Positions 14,211 to 22,607 of a stretch of DNA of 29,624 bases are shown piece by piece. The position numbers and the translations under genes were made by a program. The stretch is from an uncultured Collinsella sp. Lineage in GTDB: Bacteria > Actinomycetota > Coriobacteriia > Coriobacteriales > Coriobacteriaceae. The notes beneath the pieces are model-generated. The model was given only the letters and a program-made list of their open reading frames with translations, did not search any database and had not been told where the DNA came from. How positions within the stretch are numbered: position 1 is the first letter of the stretch; every line of letters begins with the position of its first letter. The stretch is taken from contig CAUAAZ010000028.1 in the NCBI GenBank assembly GCA_958427145.1, forward strand, positions 1-29,624, given 5' to 3'.

Positions 14211-15686
14211 CTATTTCTTATTGCGCATCTGCGCTTCCATCTGGCGCAGCAGCTCCATATCGGACTTGGGACCGCCCGTACCCAGGCCGCCCATGCCGCC
14301 CAGACCCATGGCGTCCAGGCCAGGGATATTGGGCATGCGCATCTTCTTGCCCTTCTTACCCTTTTTGCCCTTCTTGCCGCCGGCCTGTGCCTGATTGGCC
14401 ATCGTGCGCATGCGGCCCATCATCTTATTCATCTCGCCCCACTGCTTCATAAGGCTGTTGACCTCGGTGGGAGTTACGCCGGCTCCCTTGGCAATGCGGG
14501 CGCGGCGCTGGCCGTTGATGATAGAGGGACGCAGGCGCTCCTCCTTGGTCATCGACATGATGATGGCCTCGTTCTTATCGAAGATACCCTCGTCCAGGTT
14601 GCCGCCCATCTGGTTGAGTGCACGCTGACCACCGGGGAGCATGCCCAGGATACCCTTCATGCCGCCCATCTTTTTGACGGCTTTCATCTGGTCGAGCATA
14701 TTGTTCATGGTGAAGCCCTCACGCAGCATACGCTCGGCAGCCTCAAGCTGCTCTGCATCAGCCGCCTCCTGGGCCTTCTCGATGATGCCGACAACATCGC
14801 CCATACCCAGAATGCGCCTGGCCATGCGATCGGGATAGAACGGCTCAAGCGAATCGGGCTTCTCGCCCATGCTCACGAACTTGATGGGCTTGCCGGTCAC
14901 CTGACGCACCGAAAGCGCGCCACCGCCACGGGCGTCGCCGTCGAGCTTGGAGATAATCACGCCATCAAAGTCGGTGCGCTCGGCAAACGTCGAGACCACG
15001 TTGACGATATCCTGGCCGGTCATGGCATCGACGACCATCAGCACCTGGTCGGGCTTGACGGCCTTCTTGATGTCGACGGCCTCCTGCATCATCTGCTCGT
15101 CGATCTGAAGACGACCAGCGGTATCGACGATGACCACGTCACGCAGATGGTCGACGGCCTCCTGGATGGCGCCCTTGGCGATGTCGACCGGGTGCGCGCC
15201 GTCACCGCGGAAAACCGGCACGCCGATCTCACCACCGAGCGTGGCGAGCTGGTCGGCAGCGGCGGGACGGTAGACGTCGCACGCGGCGAGCAGCGGCGAG
15301 CGGCCCTGCTTCTTGAGCAGGTAGGCCAGCTTTACGGCCGCCGTGGTCTTACCGGAGCCCTGCAGGCCCACGAGCATGATGACATTGGGAATACGGTTGC
15401 TAAAGACGAGCTTGCTCTCGGTTGAGCCGAGCATCTCGGTGAGCTCGTCGAGCACGATCTTGACGACGTTTTGCGCCGGCGACAGCGACTCCATGACCTC
15501 GGCGGTCATGCAGCGCTCCTTGGTCTTGGCAACGAACTCCTTGACGACCTTAAAGTTAACGTCGGCCTCGAGCAGCGCCATGCGAATATCGCGCATGGCC
15601 GAAGTAATATCGGCCTCGGTCAGCTTACCCTTGCCGCGCAGGCGGTCAAATGTGTCGTTGAGGCGATCGCTCAGGGAATCAAACAC
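14211..15686 (-). CDS. ffh: Signal recognition particle protein Ffh (SRP54)
   Basis: GTPase that binds 4.5S RNA and signal sequences of nascent membrane proteins and delivers them to FtsY. The 491-residue protein has the N domain (1 to about 85), G domain with GLQGSGKT (107-114), DTAGR and SKLDGDARGG, and a Met-rich M domain with MLPGG and RPSIINGQRRARIAKGAG. A C-terminal tail follows, rich in KKGKKGKK, then Gly and Met. The start is GTG 15686, with AAGGAG six bases upstream overlapping the ftsY stop. It is the last gene of the acpP-rnc-smc-ftsY-ffh run. Confidence 0.97.
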   Translation of the reverse strand: MFDSLSDRLNDTFDRLRGKGKLTEADITSAMRDIRMALLEADVNFKVVKEFVAKTKERCMTAEVMESLSPAQNVVKIVLDELTEMLGSTESKLVFSNRIPNVIMLVGLQGSGKTTAAVKLAYLLKKQGRSPLLAACDVYRPAAADQLATLGGEIGVPVFRGDGAHPVDIAKGAIQEAVDHLRDVVIVDTAGRLQIDEQMMQEAVDIKKAVKPDQVLMVVDAMTGQDIVNVVSTFAERTDFDGVIISKLDGDARGGGALSVRQVTGKPIKFVSMGEKPDSLEPFYPDRMARRILGMGDVVGIIEKAQEAADAEQLEAAERMLREGFTMNNMLDQMKAVKKMGGMKGILGMLPGGQRALNQMGGNLDEGIFDKNEAIIMSMTKEERLRPSIINGQRRARIAKGAGVTPTEVNSLMKQWGEMNKMMGRMRTMANQAQAGGKKGKKGKKGKKMRMPNIPGLDAMGLGGMGGLGTGGPKSDMELLRQMEAQMRNKK

Positions 15687-15696
15687 TGGTTACTCC

Positions 15697-16614
15697 TTAG
15701 TTGGACTCGCCCACCAGGGCGTGGCAGAAATCTTTGGCGTTAAACTCCTGCAGGTCATCGACCTGCTCGCCCACGCCGATACGCAGGATCGGGAGCTTGA
15801 GCTTCTCGGCCACGGCCATGGCGATACCGCCCTTAGCCGTGCCGTCGAGCTTAGTCATGATAATACCGTCCAGGCCAAGCGCCTCGTTAAACTCGAGCGC
15901 CTGGTTCAGACCGTTCTGACCAGTGGCGGCATCAATCACAAGCACGACCGAGACCGGCATGGGACCGGCGGCCATATTGGCGGCGCGCTTACGGGTCACA
16001 TTGACCACCTTGGCGAGCTCGCGCATGAGCTCGGGGCTCGTGTGCAGACGACCGGCGGTATCGATGAGCACCAGGTCGCTGCCGCGCTTATCGGCCTCGT
16101 CGAGCACGTCATAGCACACGCTCGCCGGATCGGAGCCGCGGTCACGCTTGATAACCGGTACGCCGGCACGCTGGCCCCACACATCGAGCTGCTCGATAGC
16201 GGCGGCGCGGAAGGTGTCGGCCGAACCGATCACCACGTTCTTGCCGCGGGCGGCCATGGCGCTCGCAATCTTGCCGACCGTGGTGGTCTTGCCGGCACCG
16301 TTGATGCCGACAAACAGCACGCAGCTCGGCGTATCGGAAAACGGATCGTGCTCGACGGGCACAAAATGGCCCTCGAGTTGCTCGGCCAGGGCGCGGCGAA
16401 GCTGCGGGGCGGTCTTGAGGTTCTTCTTGGCAGCGGCGTCGCGCAGATCATCGGAGACCTGAATGGCGACCTCAGCACCCATGTCACCCATGACGAGAGT
16501 GTCCTCAAGGTCCTCCCAAAAATCTTCGTCAACCTCGCCGCCAAAGTAGAAGACCTCGTTGAGGGCCTCGCGGCTGCGCTCGAGTCCGCGCGAGAGAGCG
16601 TCAAAGAATCCCAT
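15697..16614 (-). CDS. ftsY: Signal recognition particle receptor FtsY
   Basis: Membrane-associated SRP receptor GTPase. The 305-residue protein consists of NG domains only: it has no acidic A domain of the E. coli type, which is usual outside Proteobacteria. G1 is GINGAGKT (103-110), followed by DTFRAAAIEQL, DTAGRLH and TKLDGTAKGG. The ATG overlaps the smc stop as TAATG, so it is probably translationally coupled to smc. Ffh, its partner, follows 10 bases later. Confidence 0.97.
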   Translation of the reverse strand: MGFFDALSRGLERSREALNEVFYFGGEVDEDFWEDLEDTLVMGDMGAEVAIQVSDDLRDAAAKKNLKTAPQLRRALAEQLEGHFVPVEHDPFSDTPSCVLFVGINGAGKTTTVGKIASAMAARGKNVVIGSADTFRAAAIEQLDVWGQRAGVPVIKRDRGSDPASVCYDVLDEADKRGSDLVLIDTAGRLHTSPELMRELAKVVNVTRKRAANMAAGPMPVSVVLVIDAATGQNGLNQALEFNEALGLDGIIMTKLDGTAKGGIAMAVAEKLKLPILRIGVGEQVDDLQEFNAKDFCHALVGESN

Positions 16615-19600
16615 TATGCATTCACGACCTTTCCGGTTTCGCGATCGAGTTTTTGCGAGACGACGCGACTGACGCCGTCGGCTTGCATCGAGACGCCGTA
16701 GAGAACGTCAGCATCCTCCATAGTACGGCGCTGATGCGAGATTACCAAGAGCTGCGTATCGGAACGCAGCACATCGAGGGCGCCGATGAGCTTGGACAGG
16801 TTGGCGTCGTCGAGCGCCGCCTCGACCTCGTCCAGCACATAGAACGGCACCGTGCGCGTACGGTACACGGCAAAGAGCAGGGCGAGCGCCGTCAGGCTCT
16901 TCTCGCCACCCGACATGAGCATCATCTTGGTGATGCGCTTGCCGCGAGGCTGCGCCACGACCTCAATGCCCGTCTCGGCCGGATGCTCGGGGTCGGTCAT
17001 CTCCAGATGCGCCTGACCACCCGGGAACAGCATGGCAAAGATCTCGCGGAAGTTCGCATCGACCTTCTCAAACGTCACTAGGAACGCCTTGCGCATCTTG
17101 CGGTCGATCGCCACGGTGATCTTGGTGAGCGCCTTGCGCGCGCTCTCCAGATCGGCCAGCTGCTCCTCGATGTAATCGGCACGGCGCTTGAGCTGCTCGT
17201 ACTCCTCCATGGCGACTTGGTTCACAGGGCCCAAGTTGTTGATCTGGCGCACGAGTTGGTTAAGCTCGCGCTCGGCGGCGTCGCGATCGGTGGGCGCCGG
17301 CAGCATGAGCGCTTCCTCGAGCACCGTGGTACCGTCAGCGGTGATGGCCTTGATGGCAGCCTCGACCTGCACCTCGAGCTTGCCGCGCGCCACCTTGAAC
17401 TCATTTTGCGTCGTGGCGGCAGCATCGACCCTCTCTTTGGCGCGGGCGACCTCGGTCTTGGCGTCCTCGATGGTCTTCTTGAGCGAGGCCGAGTCCGCTT
17501 CCTCGAGCGAAGCCTGATCGCGCAGGCGCGCAGCCCAGTCCGAGGCGCGCTCCAACAGGGCAGAATAGCGCTCGTGCATGGGATCGACGCGAAGGCGCAG
17601 CAGCTCAAGCGAGCGCGAGGCCTGGCGTGTTCCGCGGATACGGCGGTCGATGCCCTCCAGGCGATGCTCCAGGTCGGGCACGCGGCCCCTCAGAGAACGA
17701 AGACGCTCGCTCGTCTGGGCCAGGCGCACCTTGGCGTCGGCGAGCTTACCGGCTGCCTCGGAATCGTCACGGCGCACGCGATCGAGCTCGTCGTTGGCCT
17801 CGGCAATCTGCAAGCCTAAGTCGCTCGCCTGCGCACGGGACTCGTCACGCGAACGAGTGAGCTCGTCCACGCGCGGACGTGCGGCACGAACGGCCTCTGC
17901 GGCCTGCTCGCGGCGCTTGGAAATGCGCACGCGCTCGACCTCGGCATTGTTGGCACTCTGCTCCAGGCGGCCGATCTCGGACAGCAGGGAGCGACGCTCG
18001 CCCTCAAGGCGGGCAATCTCGCCGGCAGCATCGCCCTCGGCAGCACGGGCCTCTTCAACGGCCGCATTGGCCTCGACGACCTGATCAGAAACATGCTCAA
18101 ACGCGGCAGCAAGATCGGGCTCCAGGCCCTCCAGCTCGCGGATACGACGCTTGCGCTCCAGAGCGCCCGAAGCCTCGCCGGCATCAAGCCCCACGCGAAC
18201 CAGGCCGCCGCAGGCAACGCGTGCGCCATCGGGAGTCACATAGGTCACGCCATCAACGACCGGCGCGGACAGCGCGGCAGCCAAGTCATCGACCACGTAA
18301 TAGCCGCCGAGCAATGCCTCGACGACCGGACCGTAGCCCGCACGCACGGACAGACGATCAACAAGACGGGTACCGGCGGCACCCTCAGCAGCCGCAGAGC
18401 CACTCACGCTGCGCGCCACCAGCAGCGCCTCGCCCGAGGCCTTCTTCTGGTCCAGGGCGGCGCGACCGGCGCGCTCAAGTGCGGCAGCGTTATCGAACAA
18501 CAGGGCATCGATATCGCCGGCGAGCAGCTGCTCAGCCAGGCCCTCAAGCTCACGAGGTGCCTCGAGCACATCGCCCAGACGACCCGCAACATCGTCGCCC
18601 AGCGCGCCAACTAGACGGCTTACGAGCGGCGAGCTGTCGGCCATGCGAGCATCGAGCTTCTTTTGGCTCGCGAGCTCCGAGCGCACCTCGGACAACTTGT
18701 TGCGCGCCTCGCTCTCGCGATTACGCAAGTCCTTCAGGGCCGCACGGGCGACCTCGGTAGCCTCGCGCGCATCGACCTGGGCTTGACGAGCCTGATCGAG
18801 CGCGCCTTCGAGCTCCTCAGCACGGTTGCGGCGGCTCTCAAGCGATGCCGTGACCTCCTCGAGCTGCTCATCGATCTGCTCCAGGCGCGAGGCATACATG
18901 TTGCCCTCGACCTCGGCATTGGAAAGCGAATCCTTTACCTTGGCGAGCTCGAGCGCAGCATTATCGGCAACGCGCTGCACATCGCGCTGATCGCGCGTAA
19001 GCTGCGAAATCTGCGCATCAAGCGCCACGCGGCGCTCGCGAAGCTCGGCGGCGGCAGGACCAGCAGCGTCAACGTCCTCCTGGGCCTGCATATGCGCGCC
19101 GGTCACTTCCTCGAGCTGCGCGCGTGCATCCTCGAGCTCCTCGACCACGCGACGGCGCTGATGCTCGGAGCTCGAGATCTGGCCGCGCATGTCGGACAGG
19201 CGCGACACCATGTTGTGGCCCTTTTCCTCGAGCAGGCGCATGTCGGAGTTAATGCGGCCGACCACATCTTGCATATGGCGGCGCTGCTCGCCCAAGTCGC
19301 CCACAAACAGGCCCTTTTCTTCGAGCATGACCTGGAGCTTCTCGAGCTCGCGCTCTTTCTCACCCAGGCGGTACTGCGCGAGCTCAAGCTCGGCAGCGCC
19401 CTCCTTAGAGCGGCTCTCCAAGTCGTTCCACTGCGATTGCAGCGAACGCAGCTCGTCGACGGCCAGCATCTGCGTAAGCTCGTTCGCGCGCGAGGACAGT
19501 TCTTTGTACTTGCGCGCGCGATCGACCTGACGCTCCAGCGGCCGCAGCTGACGGGCGATCTCCTTATTGATGTCGCGGGCACGGGTCAGGTGCTCGTCCA

Positions 19601-20150
19601 TCGACTTAATCTTTTTGAGCGCACGCTCCTTGCGGCGCTTGTGCTTGGAGATGCCGGCGGCCTCCTCAATGAGGGCACGGCGCTCCTCGGGGCGGCTCTG
19701 CAAAATGGCGTCGAGCTTACCCTGGCTGATGATGGAATGCGTATCCTTACCCAAGCCCGAATCGTGCAGGATGTCCTGAATGTCCATCAGACGGCACGGG
19801 CTCGAGTTGATGAGGTACTCACTCTCGCCCGAGCGGTACATGCGGCGGGTGATGGCGACCTCGTCAAAGTCGACGGGCAGCATATGGTCCGAGTTATCGA
19901 GCACCAGCGTGACCTCGGCGACACCCACCGGCTTGCGCGCCGACGAACCCGAGAAGATGACGTCCTCCATGGCCTGGCCGCGCAGCTGCTTGGCACTCTG
20001 CTCGCCCAGGACCCACAGAATCGAGTCGGAGATGTTCGATTTTCCCGAGCCGTTGGGACCGACGATGACGGTTAGGCCCGGCTCAAACGTCATGTGGGCG
20101 CGGTCGGCAAACGACTTGAACCCTTTGAGCGTGAGGGACTTGAGATACAC
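16614..20150 (-). CDS. smc: Chromosome segregation protein SMC
   Basis: ATPase of the condensin complex that organises and segregates the chromosome. The 1178-residue protein has Walker A VGPNGSGKS (30-38), QGKLDAILQSRPEERRALIEEAAGI, a long coiled coil, a hinge at roughly 510-665, a second coiled coil, the LMSGGEKSLTALAL signature, and Walker B FYVLDEVEAALDDAN near the C-terminus. The start is GTG 20150 (MYLKSLTLKGFKSF, the family N-terminus). Its GGAG is only two bases upstream, which is unusually short. It follows rnc by 10 bases. scpA and scpB are not in this window. Confidence 0.97.
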   Translation of the reverse strand: MYLKSLTLKGFKSFADRAHMTFEPGLTVIVGPNGSGKSNISDSILWVLGEQSAKQLRGQAMEDVIFSGSSARKPVGVAEVTLVLDNSDHMLPVDFDEVAITRRMYRSGESEYLINSSPCRLMDIQDILHDSGLGKDTHSIISQGKLDAILQSRPEERRALIEEAAGISKHKRRKERALKKIKSMDEHLTRARDINKEIARQLRPLERQVDRARKYKELSSRANELTQMLAVDELRSLQSQWNDLESRSKEGAAELELAQYRLGEKERELEKLQVMLEEKGLFVGDLGEQRRHMQDVVGRINSDMRLLEEKGHNMVSRLSDMRGQISSSEHQRRRVVEELEDARAQLEEVTGAHMQAQEDVDAAGPAAAELRERRVALDAQISQLTRDQRDVQRVADNAALELAKVKDSLSNAEVEGNMYASRLEQIDEQLEEVTASLESRRNRAEELEGALDQARQAQVDAREATEVARAALKDLRNRESEARNKLSEVRSELASQKKLDARMADSSPLVSRLVGALGDDVAGRLGDVLEAPRELEGLAEQLLAGDIDALLFDNAAALERAGRAALDQKKASGEALLVARSVSGSAAAEGAAGTRLVDRLSVRAGYGPVVEALLGGYYVVDDLAAALSAPVVDGVTYVTPDGARVACGGLVRVGLDAGEASGALERKRRIRELEGLEPDLAAAFEHVSDQVVEANAAVEEARAAEGDAAGEIARLEGERRSLLSEIGRLEQSANNAEVERVRISKRREQAAEAVRAARPRVDELTRSRDESRAQASDLGLQIAEANDELDRVRRDDSEAAGKLADAKVRLAQTSERLRSLRGRVPDLEHRLEGIDRRIRGTRQASRSLELLRLRVDPMHERYSALLERASDWAARLRDQASLEEADSASLKKTIEDAKTEVARAKERVDAAATTQNEFKVARGKLEVQVEAAIKAITADGTTVLEEALMLPAPTDRDAAERELNQLVRQINNLGPVNQVAMEEYEQLKRRADYIEEQLADLESARKALTKITVAIDRKMRKAFLVTFEKVDANFREIFAMLFPGGQAHLEMTDPEHPAETGIEVVAQPRGKRITKMMLMSGGEKSLTALALLFAVYRTRTVPFYVLDEVEAALDDANLSKLIGALDVLRSDTQLLVISHQRRTMEDADVLYGVSMQADGVSRVVSQKLDRETGKVVNA

Positions 20151-20160
20151 GGCTCCTCGC

Positions 20161-20886
20161 TTAAACAGGCTTCTTGTTCAGAATCACGCCGTTGGTGGTG
20201 TAGCCCATGCGGTCGAGCGCCTCGAGTGCAGCGGCTCCCTCGGCTTCCTTCTTGGAGGAACCGGTGCCGCGGCCCTGGCGGATACCGTCGATGAGCACCA
20301 CGGCGGTAAAGGTGGGCGCATGCGCGGGGCCCTCGGAGCCGACCAGCTTATACGCGGGAGGCTCGTGGCCGTCGGCCTGCACGCACTCCTGCAAAAACGA
20401 CTTGGGGTTCGCGGGGTGCTCGGCACGCTCGGAGGCCAGGTGCGGCTTAAGCGTGCGGTGGATGAACTCCGCCGCAGCGTCCCAGCCGGCATCCAGGTAC
20501 AGGGCGCCCACGAGTGACTCGTAGACGTTCTCGAGCGCCGAATGCAGGCCGCGCGCGCCCGTGCCGGTCTCGGAGGCACCAAAGATGATTATATCGTCGA
20601 TGCCCAGCTCATGGGACACCTCGGACAGCGTGGCACCAGAGACGAGCGACACCTTCAGTCGCGTAAGCTTGCCCTCGTCAAACTCCGGATAGGACTCAAA
20701 GAGCGAACGGGCAACCACGGCGCCCAAAATCGAATCGCCCAAAAACTCAAGGCGCTCATAGCTCGCCGAGACGGGCTGACCTTCCACGGCAGAAGGGTGC
20801 GTGAGCGCCGCGCGCAGCAGCACCTTGTTATTGAACTCGTGGCCCAGGATTTCCTGGGCGCGCGCGAGTCGTTGAGATAAAGCCAA
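20161..20886 (-). CDS. rnc: Ribonuclease III
   Basis: Cuts double-stranded RNA in rRNA maturation and mRNA turnover. The 241-residue protein has the catalytic domain signature ERLEFLGDS (44-52; E44, E47, D51) and a C-terminal double-stranded RNA-binding domain starting near NPKSFLQE. At the second metal-binding block, where E. coli has ADTVE (D114, E117), this protein has ENVYE, so the Asp is Asn120 while E123 is kept. The start appears to be TTG 20886, with AAGGAGG eight bases upstream overlapping the acpP stop region; no nearby ATG is suitable. It lies between acpP and smc, as in Bacillus. Confidence 0.94.
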   Translation of the reverse strand: MALSQRLARAQEILGHEFNNKVLLRAALTHPSAVEGQPVSASYERLEFLGDSILGAVVARSLFESYPEFDEGKLTRLKVSLVSGATLSEVSHELGIDDIIIFGASETGTGARGLHSALENVYESLVGALYLDAGWDAAAEFIHRTLKPHLASERAEHPANPKSFLQECVQADGHEPPAYKLVGSEGPAHAPTFTAVVLIDGIRQGRGTGSSKKEAEGAAALEALDRMGYTTNGVILNKKPV

Positions 20887-20889
20887 GAC

Positions 20890-21132
20890 TTAGGCCTCCT
20901 TGGCGGTTTCAATAGCGTCGACAGCGTCGGCGACAGAGTTGAGCGACAGCAGGGTCTCGTCATCGATCTCGAGGTCGAACTCGTCCTCGATGGCCGTCAC
21001 CAGCTGCAGACGCTCGAGCGAGTTGGCATCGAGGTCGTCAAAGGTGGTCTCCTCGCTAATTTCGGCAACATCGACGCCCAGAACGTCAGCAGCGACCTCG
21101 GCGATCTTGTCGAAGATTTCGGAGCGGTCCAT
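20890..21132 (-). CDS. acpP: Acyl carrier protein
   Basis: An 80-residue acidic carrier that shuttles fatty acyl chains on a 4'-phosphopantetheine arm. The attachment serine is S38 in DDLDANSLERLQLV. The residue before it is Asn rather than the usual Asp (NSL for DSL). Helix pattern and length are normal. ATG 21132 has AGAGGAAG about five bases upstream; an ATG at 21147 lies on that ribosome-binding site and is rejected. It has its own promoter candidate (TAGAAT, 21204-21209) and a 22-bp palindrome in the leader. plsX lies upstream and rnc downstream. Confidence 0.94.
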   Translation of the reverse strand: MDRSEIFDKIAEVAADVLGVDVAEISEETTFDDLDANSLERLQLVTAIEDEFDLEIDDETLLSLNSVADAVDAIETAKEA

Positions 21133-21168
21133 AGCGCTTCCTCTCATAGTGCATGAATACCAAAAGAA

Positions 21169-21190
21169 TGGTACCGCCCGGGCGGTACCA
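21169..21190. promoter_or_regulatory. 22-bp perfect palindrome in the acpP leader
   Basis: The central 20 bases are GGTACCGCCCGGGCGGTACC, with a further complementary pair outside. It starts about seven bases after the predicted acpP transcription start. On the minus strand it is followed by ATTCTTTTGG. It could be an operator, an RNA stem that attenuates or stabilises the message, or the plsX terminator. Confidence 0.65.
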
Positions 21191-21203
21191 AGACACGGTT
21201 CTG

Positions 21204-21209
21204 ATTCTA
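21204..21209 (-). promoter_or_regulatory. Candidate -10 for acpP
   Basis: TAGAAT on the minus strand, 72 bases upstream of the acpP start. The -35 is weak (TTCGCG at 15 bases or TGCTTC at 18). It would start the acpP-rnc-smc-ftsY-ffh transcript. Confidence 0.45.
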
Positions 21210-21256
21210 CCCCACGGCGTGCACCGCGAAGCACATAACAGCGCTCTAACTCGCTC

Positions 21257-22276
21257 TTATAAAACGATACCATCCATAGAGTTGGCGACATTCTCGACCA
21301 GCCCGGCGCGCACGGCTTCGGCCGCCGCGAGCGTACCGTTTTTGACAGCCTCGACTGAGGTGGCACCATGGCCGATCAGGACCACGCCGCGCAGGCCCAG
21401 AAGAATCGCGCCGCCCTTGGCGTCGCCAGAGAGCTTGGCCTTAATCTCGCGCATCTGCTTTTTAATGAGCAGCGCGGCGATCTTGGTGCCGAGCGAGGCC
21501 ATAAAGGCGCCCTTGAGCTCCTGCAGCAAAAACTTGGCAGCGCCCTCAGTGGCCTTGAGCGCAATATTGCCCGACATGCCATCGGCAACGATGACATCGA
21601 AGTTACCTGAGGTGAGGTCGGTGCCCTCGCAGTTACCAACAAAGCCGGGAACGGCGGCCTTCATAGCAGGGAAACAGGCCTTGGTAAAGTTGGAGCCCTT
21701 CTCGTCCTCGGTGCCGTTGGCGAGCAGGCCCACGCGAGGATGCTCGATGCCCAGGACGACGCGGGCATAGGCGCTGCCCATCTGGGCAAAACGCACCATA
21801 TCGTCAACCTCGACATCGGGGTTGGCACCCATGTCGCACAGCACCGTCAGACCGCCGGCGCGATTGGGCAGTGCATTGGTCAGACAGGGGCGCACCGGCT
21901 GCTTCTTGCCTTCGGCCTGATACCTAAACGGCGTCACGTAGGCGGTGGCAGCGGCGGTCATGGCACCGGTCGAGCCGGCGGAGAAGAACGCATCCGCGTT
22001 GCCCTTCTTAATGGCGCGGCAAGAAAGCACGATCGACGACTTACGCTTGGTCATCACGGCGCGAATGGGATCGTCATCCATGGCGATAACGTCAGGTGCC
22101 TCAAGGGCCTCAACACGTGCATGGGAAGCTGCAAAGGGATTGACGATTTCGGCGGGGCCAGCTGCCAAGACCTCGATATCGGGATCGGCGGCAAGCGCAG
22201 CCTCGATACCATCGAGAACAACCTGAGGTTTCTCGTCTCCGCCCACAACGTCTACACAAACGCGAACGTTACTCAT
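21257..22276 (-). CDS. plsX: Phosphate acyltransferase PlsX
   Basis: Makes acyl-phosphate from acyl-ACP, the first step of the PlsX/PlsY phospholipid pathway; peripheral membrane enzyme. The 339-residue protein starts VRVCVDVVGGDEKPQ, close to the family's DAMGGD-P motif, and contains FFSAGSTGAMTAAA, CDMGANPDV, LLANGTEDEKGS and VADGMSGNIALKATEG, all typical. ATG 22276 is preferred because AAGGAG lies seven bases upstream; the ATG at 22282 is too close to it. An intrinsic terminator sits just 18 bases upstream, with no space for a promoter, so expression probably depends on read-through from rpmF. acpP follows downstream. Confidence 0.95.
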   Translation of the reverse strand: MSNVRVCVDVVGGDEKPQVVLDGIEAALAADPDIEVLAAGPAEIVNPFAASHARVEALEAPDVIAMDDDPIRAVMTKRKSSIVLSCRAIKKGNADAFFSAGSTGAMTAAATAYVTPFRYQAEGKKQPVRPCLTNALPNRAGGLTVLCDMGANPDVEVDDMVRFAQMGSAYARVVLGIEHPRVGLLANGTEDEKGSNFTKACFPAMKAAVPGFVGNCEGTDLTSGNFDVIVADGMSGNIALKATEGAAKFLLQELKGAFMASLGTKIAALLIKKQMREIKAKLSGDAKGGAILLGLRGVVLIGHGATSVEAVKNGTLAAAEAVRAGLVENVANSMDGIVL

Positions 22277-22293
22277 ATACATGCTCCTTATAC

Positions 22294-22323
22294 AAAAATG
22301 GCCGACTCACTGAGCCGGCCATT
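22294..22323 (-). terminator. Terminator/attenuator between rpmF and plsX
   Basis: On the minus strand AATGGCCG-G-CTC pairs with GAG-T-CGGCCATT (12 bp with one G-T pair, AGT loop), followed by TTTTTG. The plsX Shine-Dalgarno site begins within a few bases of the T-run. Confidence 0.8.
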
Positions 22324-22363
22324 GTGGTTCCATTTGGAACGGCATCGCATCCAGAGTATACCG

Positions 22364-22543
22364 TTACTCGGTAACGATAACCTCGCGGTCCTTGTAGAAA
22401 CCGCAGCTGGGGCACACGTGGTGCGGAAGCTTGACAGCGCCGCAACGGGGGCACGTGGACTGAGCCGCAGCCGAGATCTTCATGTTGGCGGAACGACGGG
22501 TGTGAGTGCGGATACGACCCTGCTTTTGTTTAGGTACGGGCAT
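22364..22543 (-). CDS. rpmF: Large ribosomal subunit protein bL32
   Basis: A 59-residue ribosomal protein, read directly from the minus strand: it begins MPVPKQKQGRIRTHTRRSAN and carries two CxxC pairs (CPRC and CPSC) that form the zinc site of the C+ type of L32. It ends REVIVTE. ATG 22543 has AAGGAAGG five bases upstream. It follows the DUF177 gene by 64 bases, which hold a possible promoter (TTGCGC, 17 bases, TAGTTC). The DUF177-rpmF-plsX order is widespread in bacteria. Confidence 0.96.
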   Translation of the reverse strand: MPVPKQKQGRIRTHTRRSANMKISAAAQSTCPRCGAVKLPHHVCPSCGFYKDREVIVTE

Positions 22544-22607
22544 AGTGACCTTCCTTATGAACTATCCAGTGTGGCGATTACGCGCAAGTAGCGATACTAC
22601 CACAGTT

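Noticed and set aside
14340..14385. CTTCTTGCCCTT-type short repeats
   Set aside because: They encode the KKGKKGKK tail of Ffh and are coding.
14184..15425. Plus-strand open frame of about 410 codons opposite ffh
   Set aside because: Starts inside the ffh terminator region and has no recognisable domain; ffh is certain.
18663..20075. Plus-strand open frame of about 470 codons opposite smc
   Set aside because: Leu/Ala/Arg-rich shadow frame without ribosome-binding site or motif; smc on the minus strand is certain.
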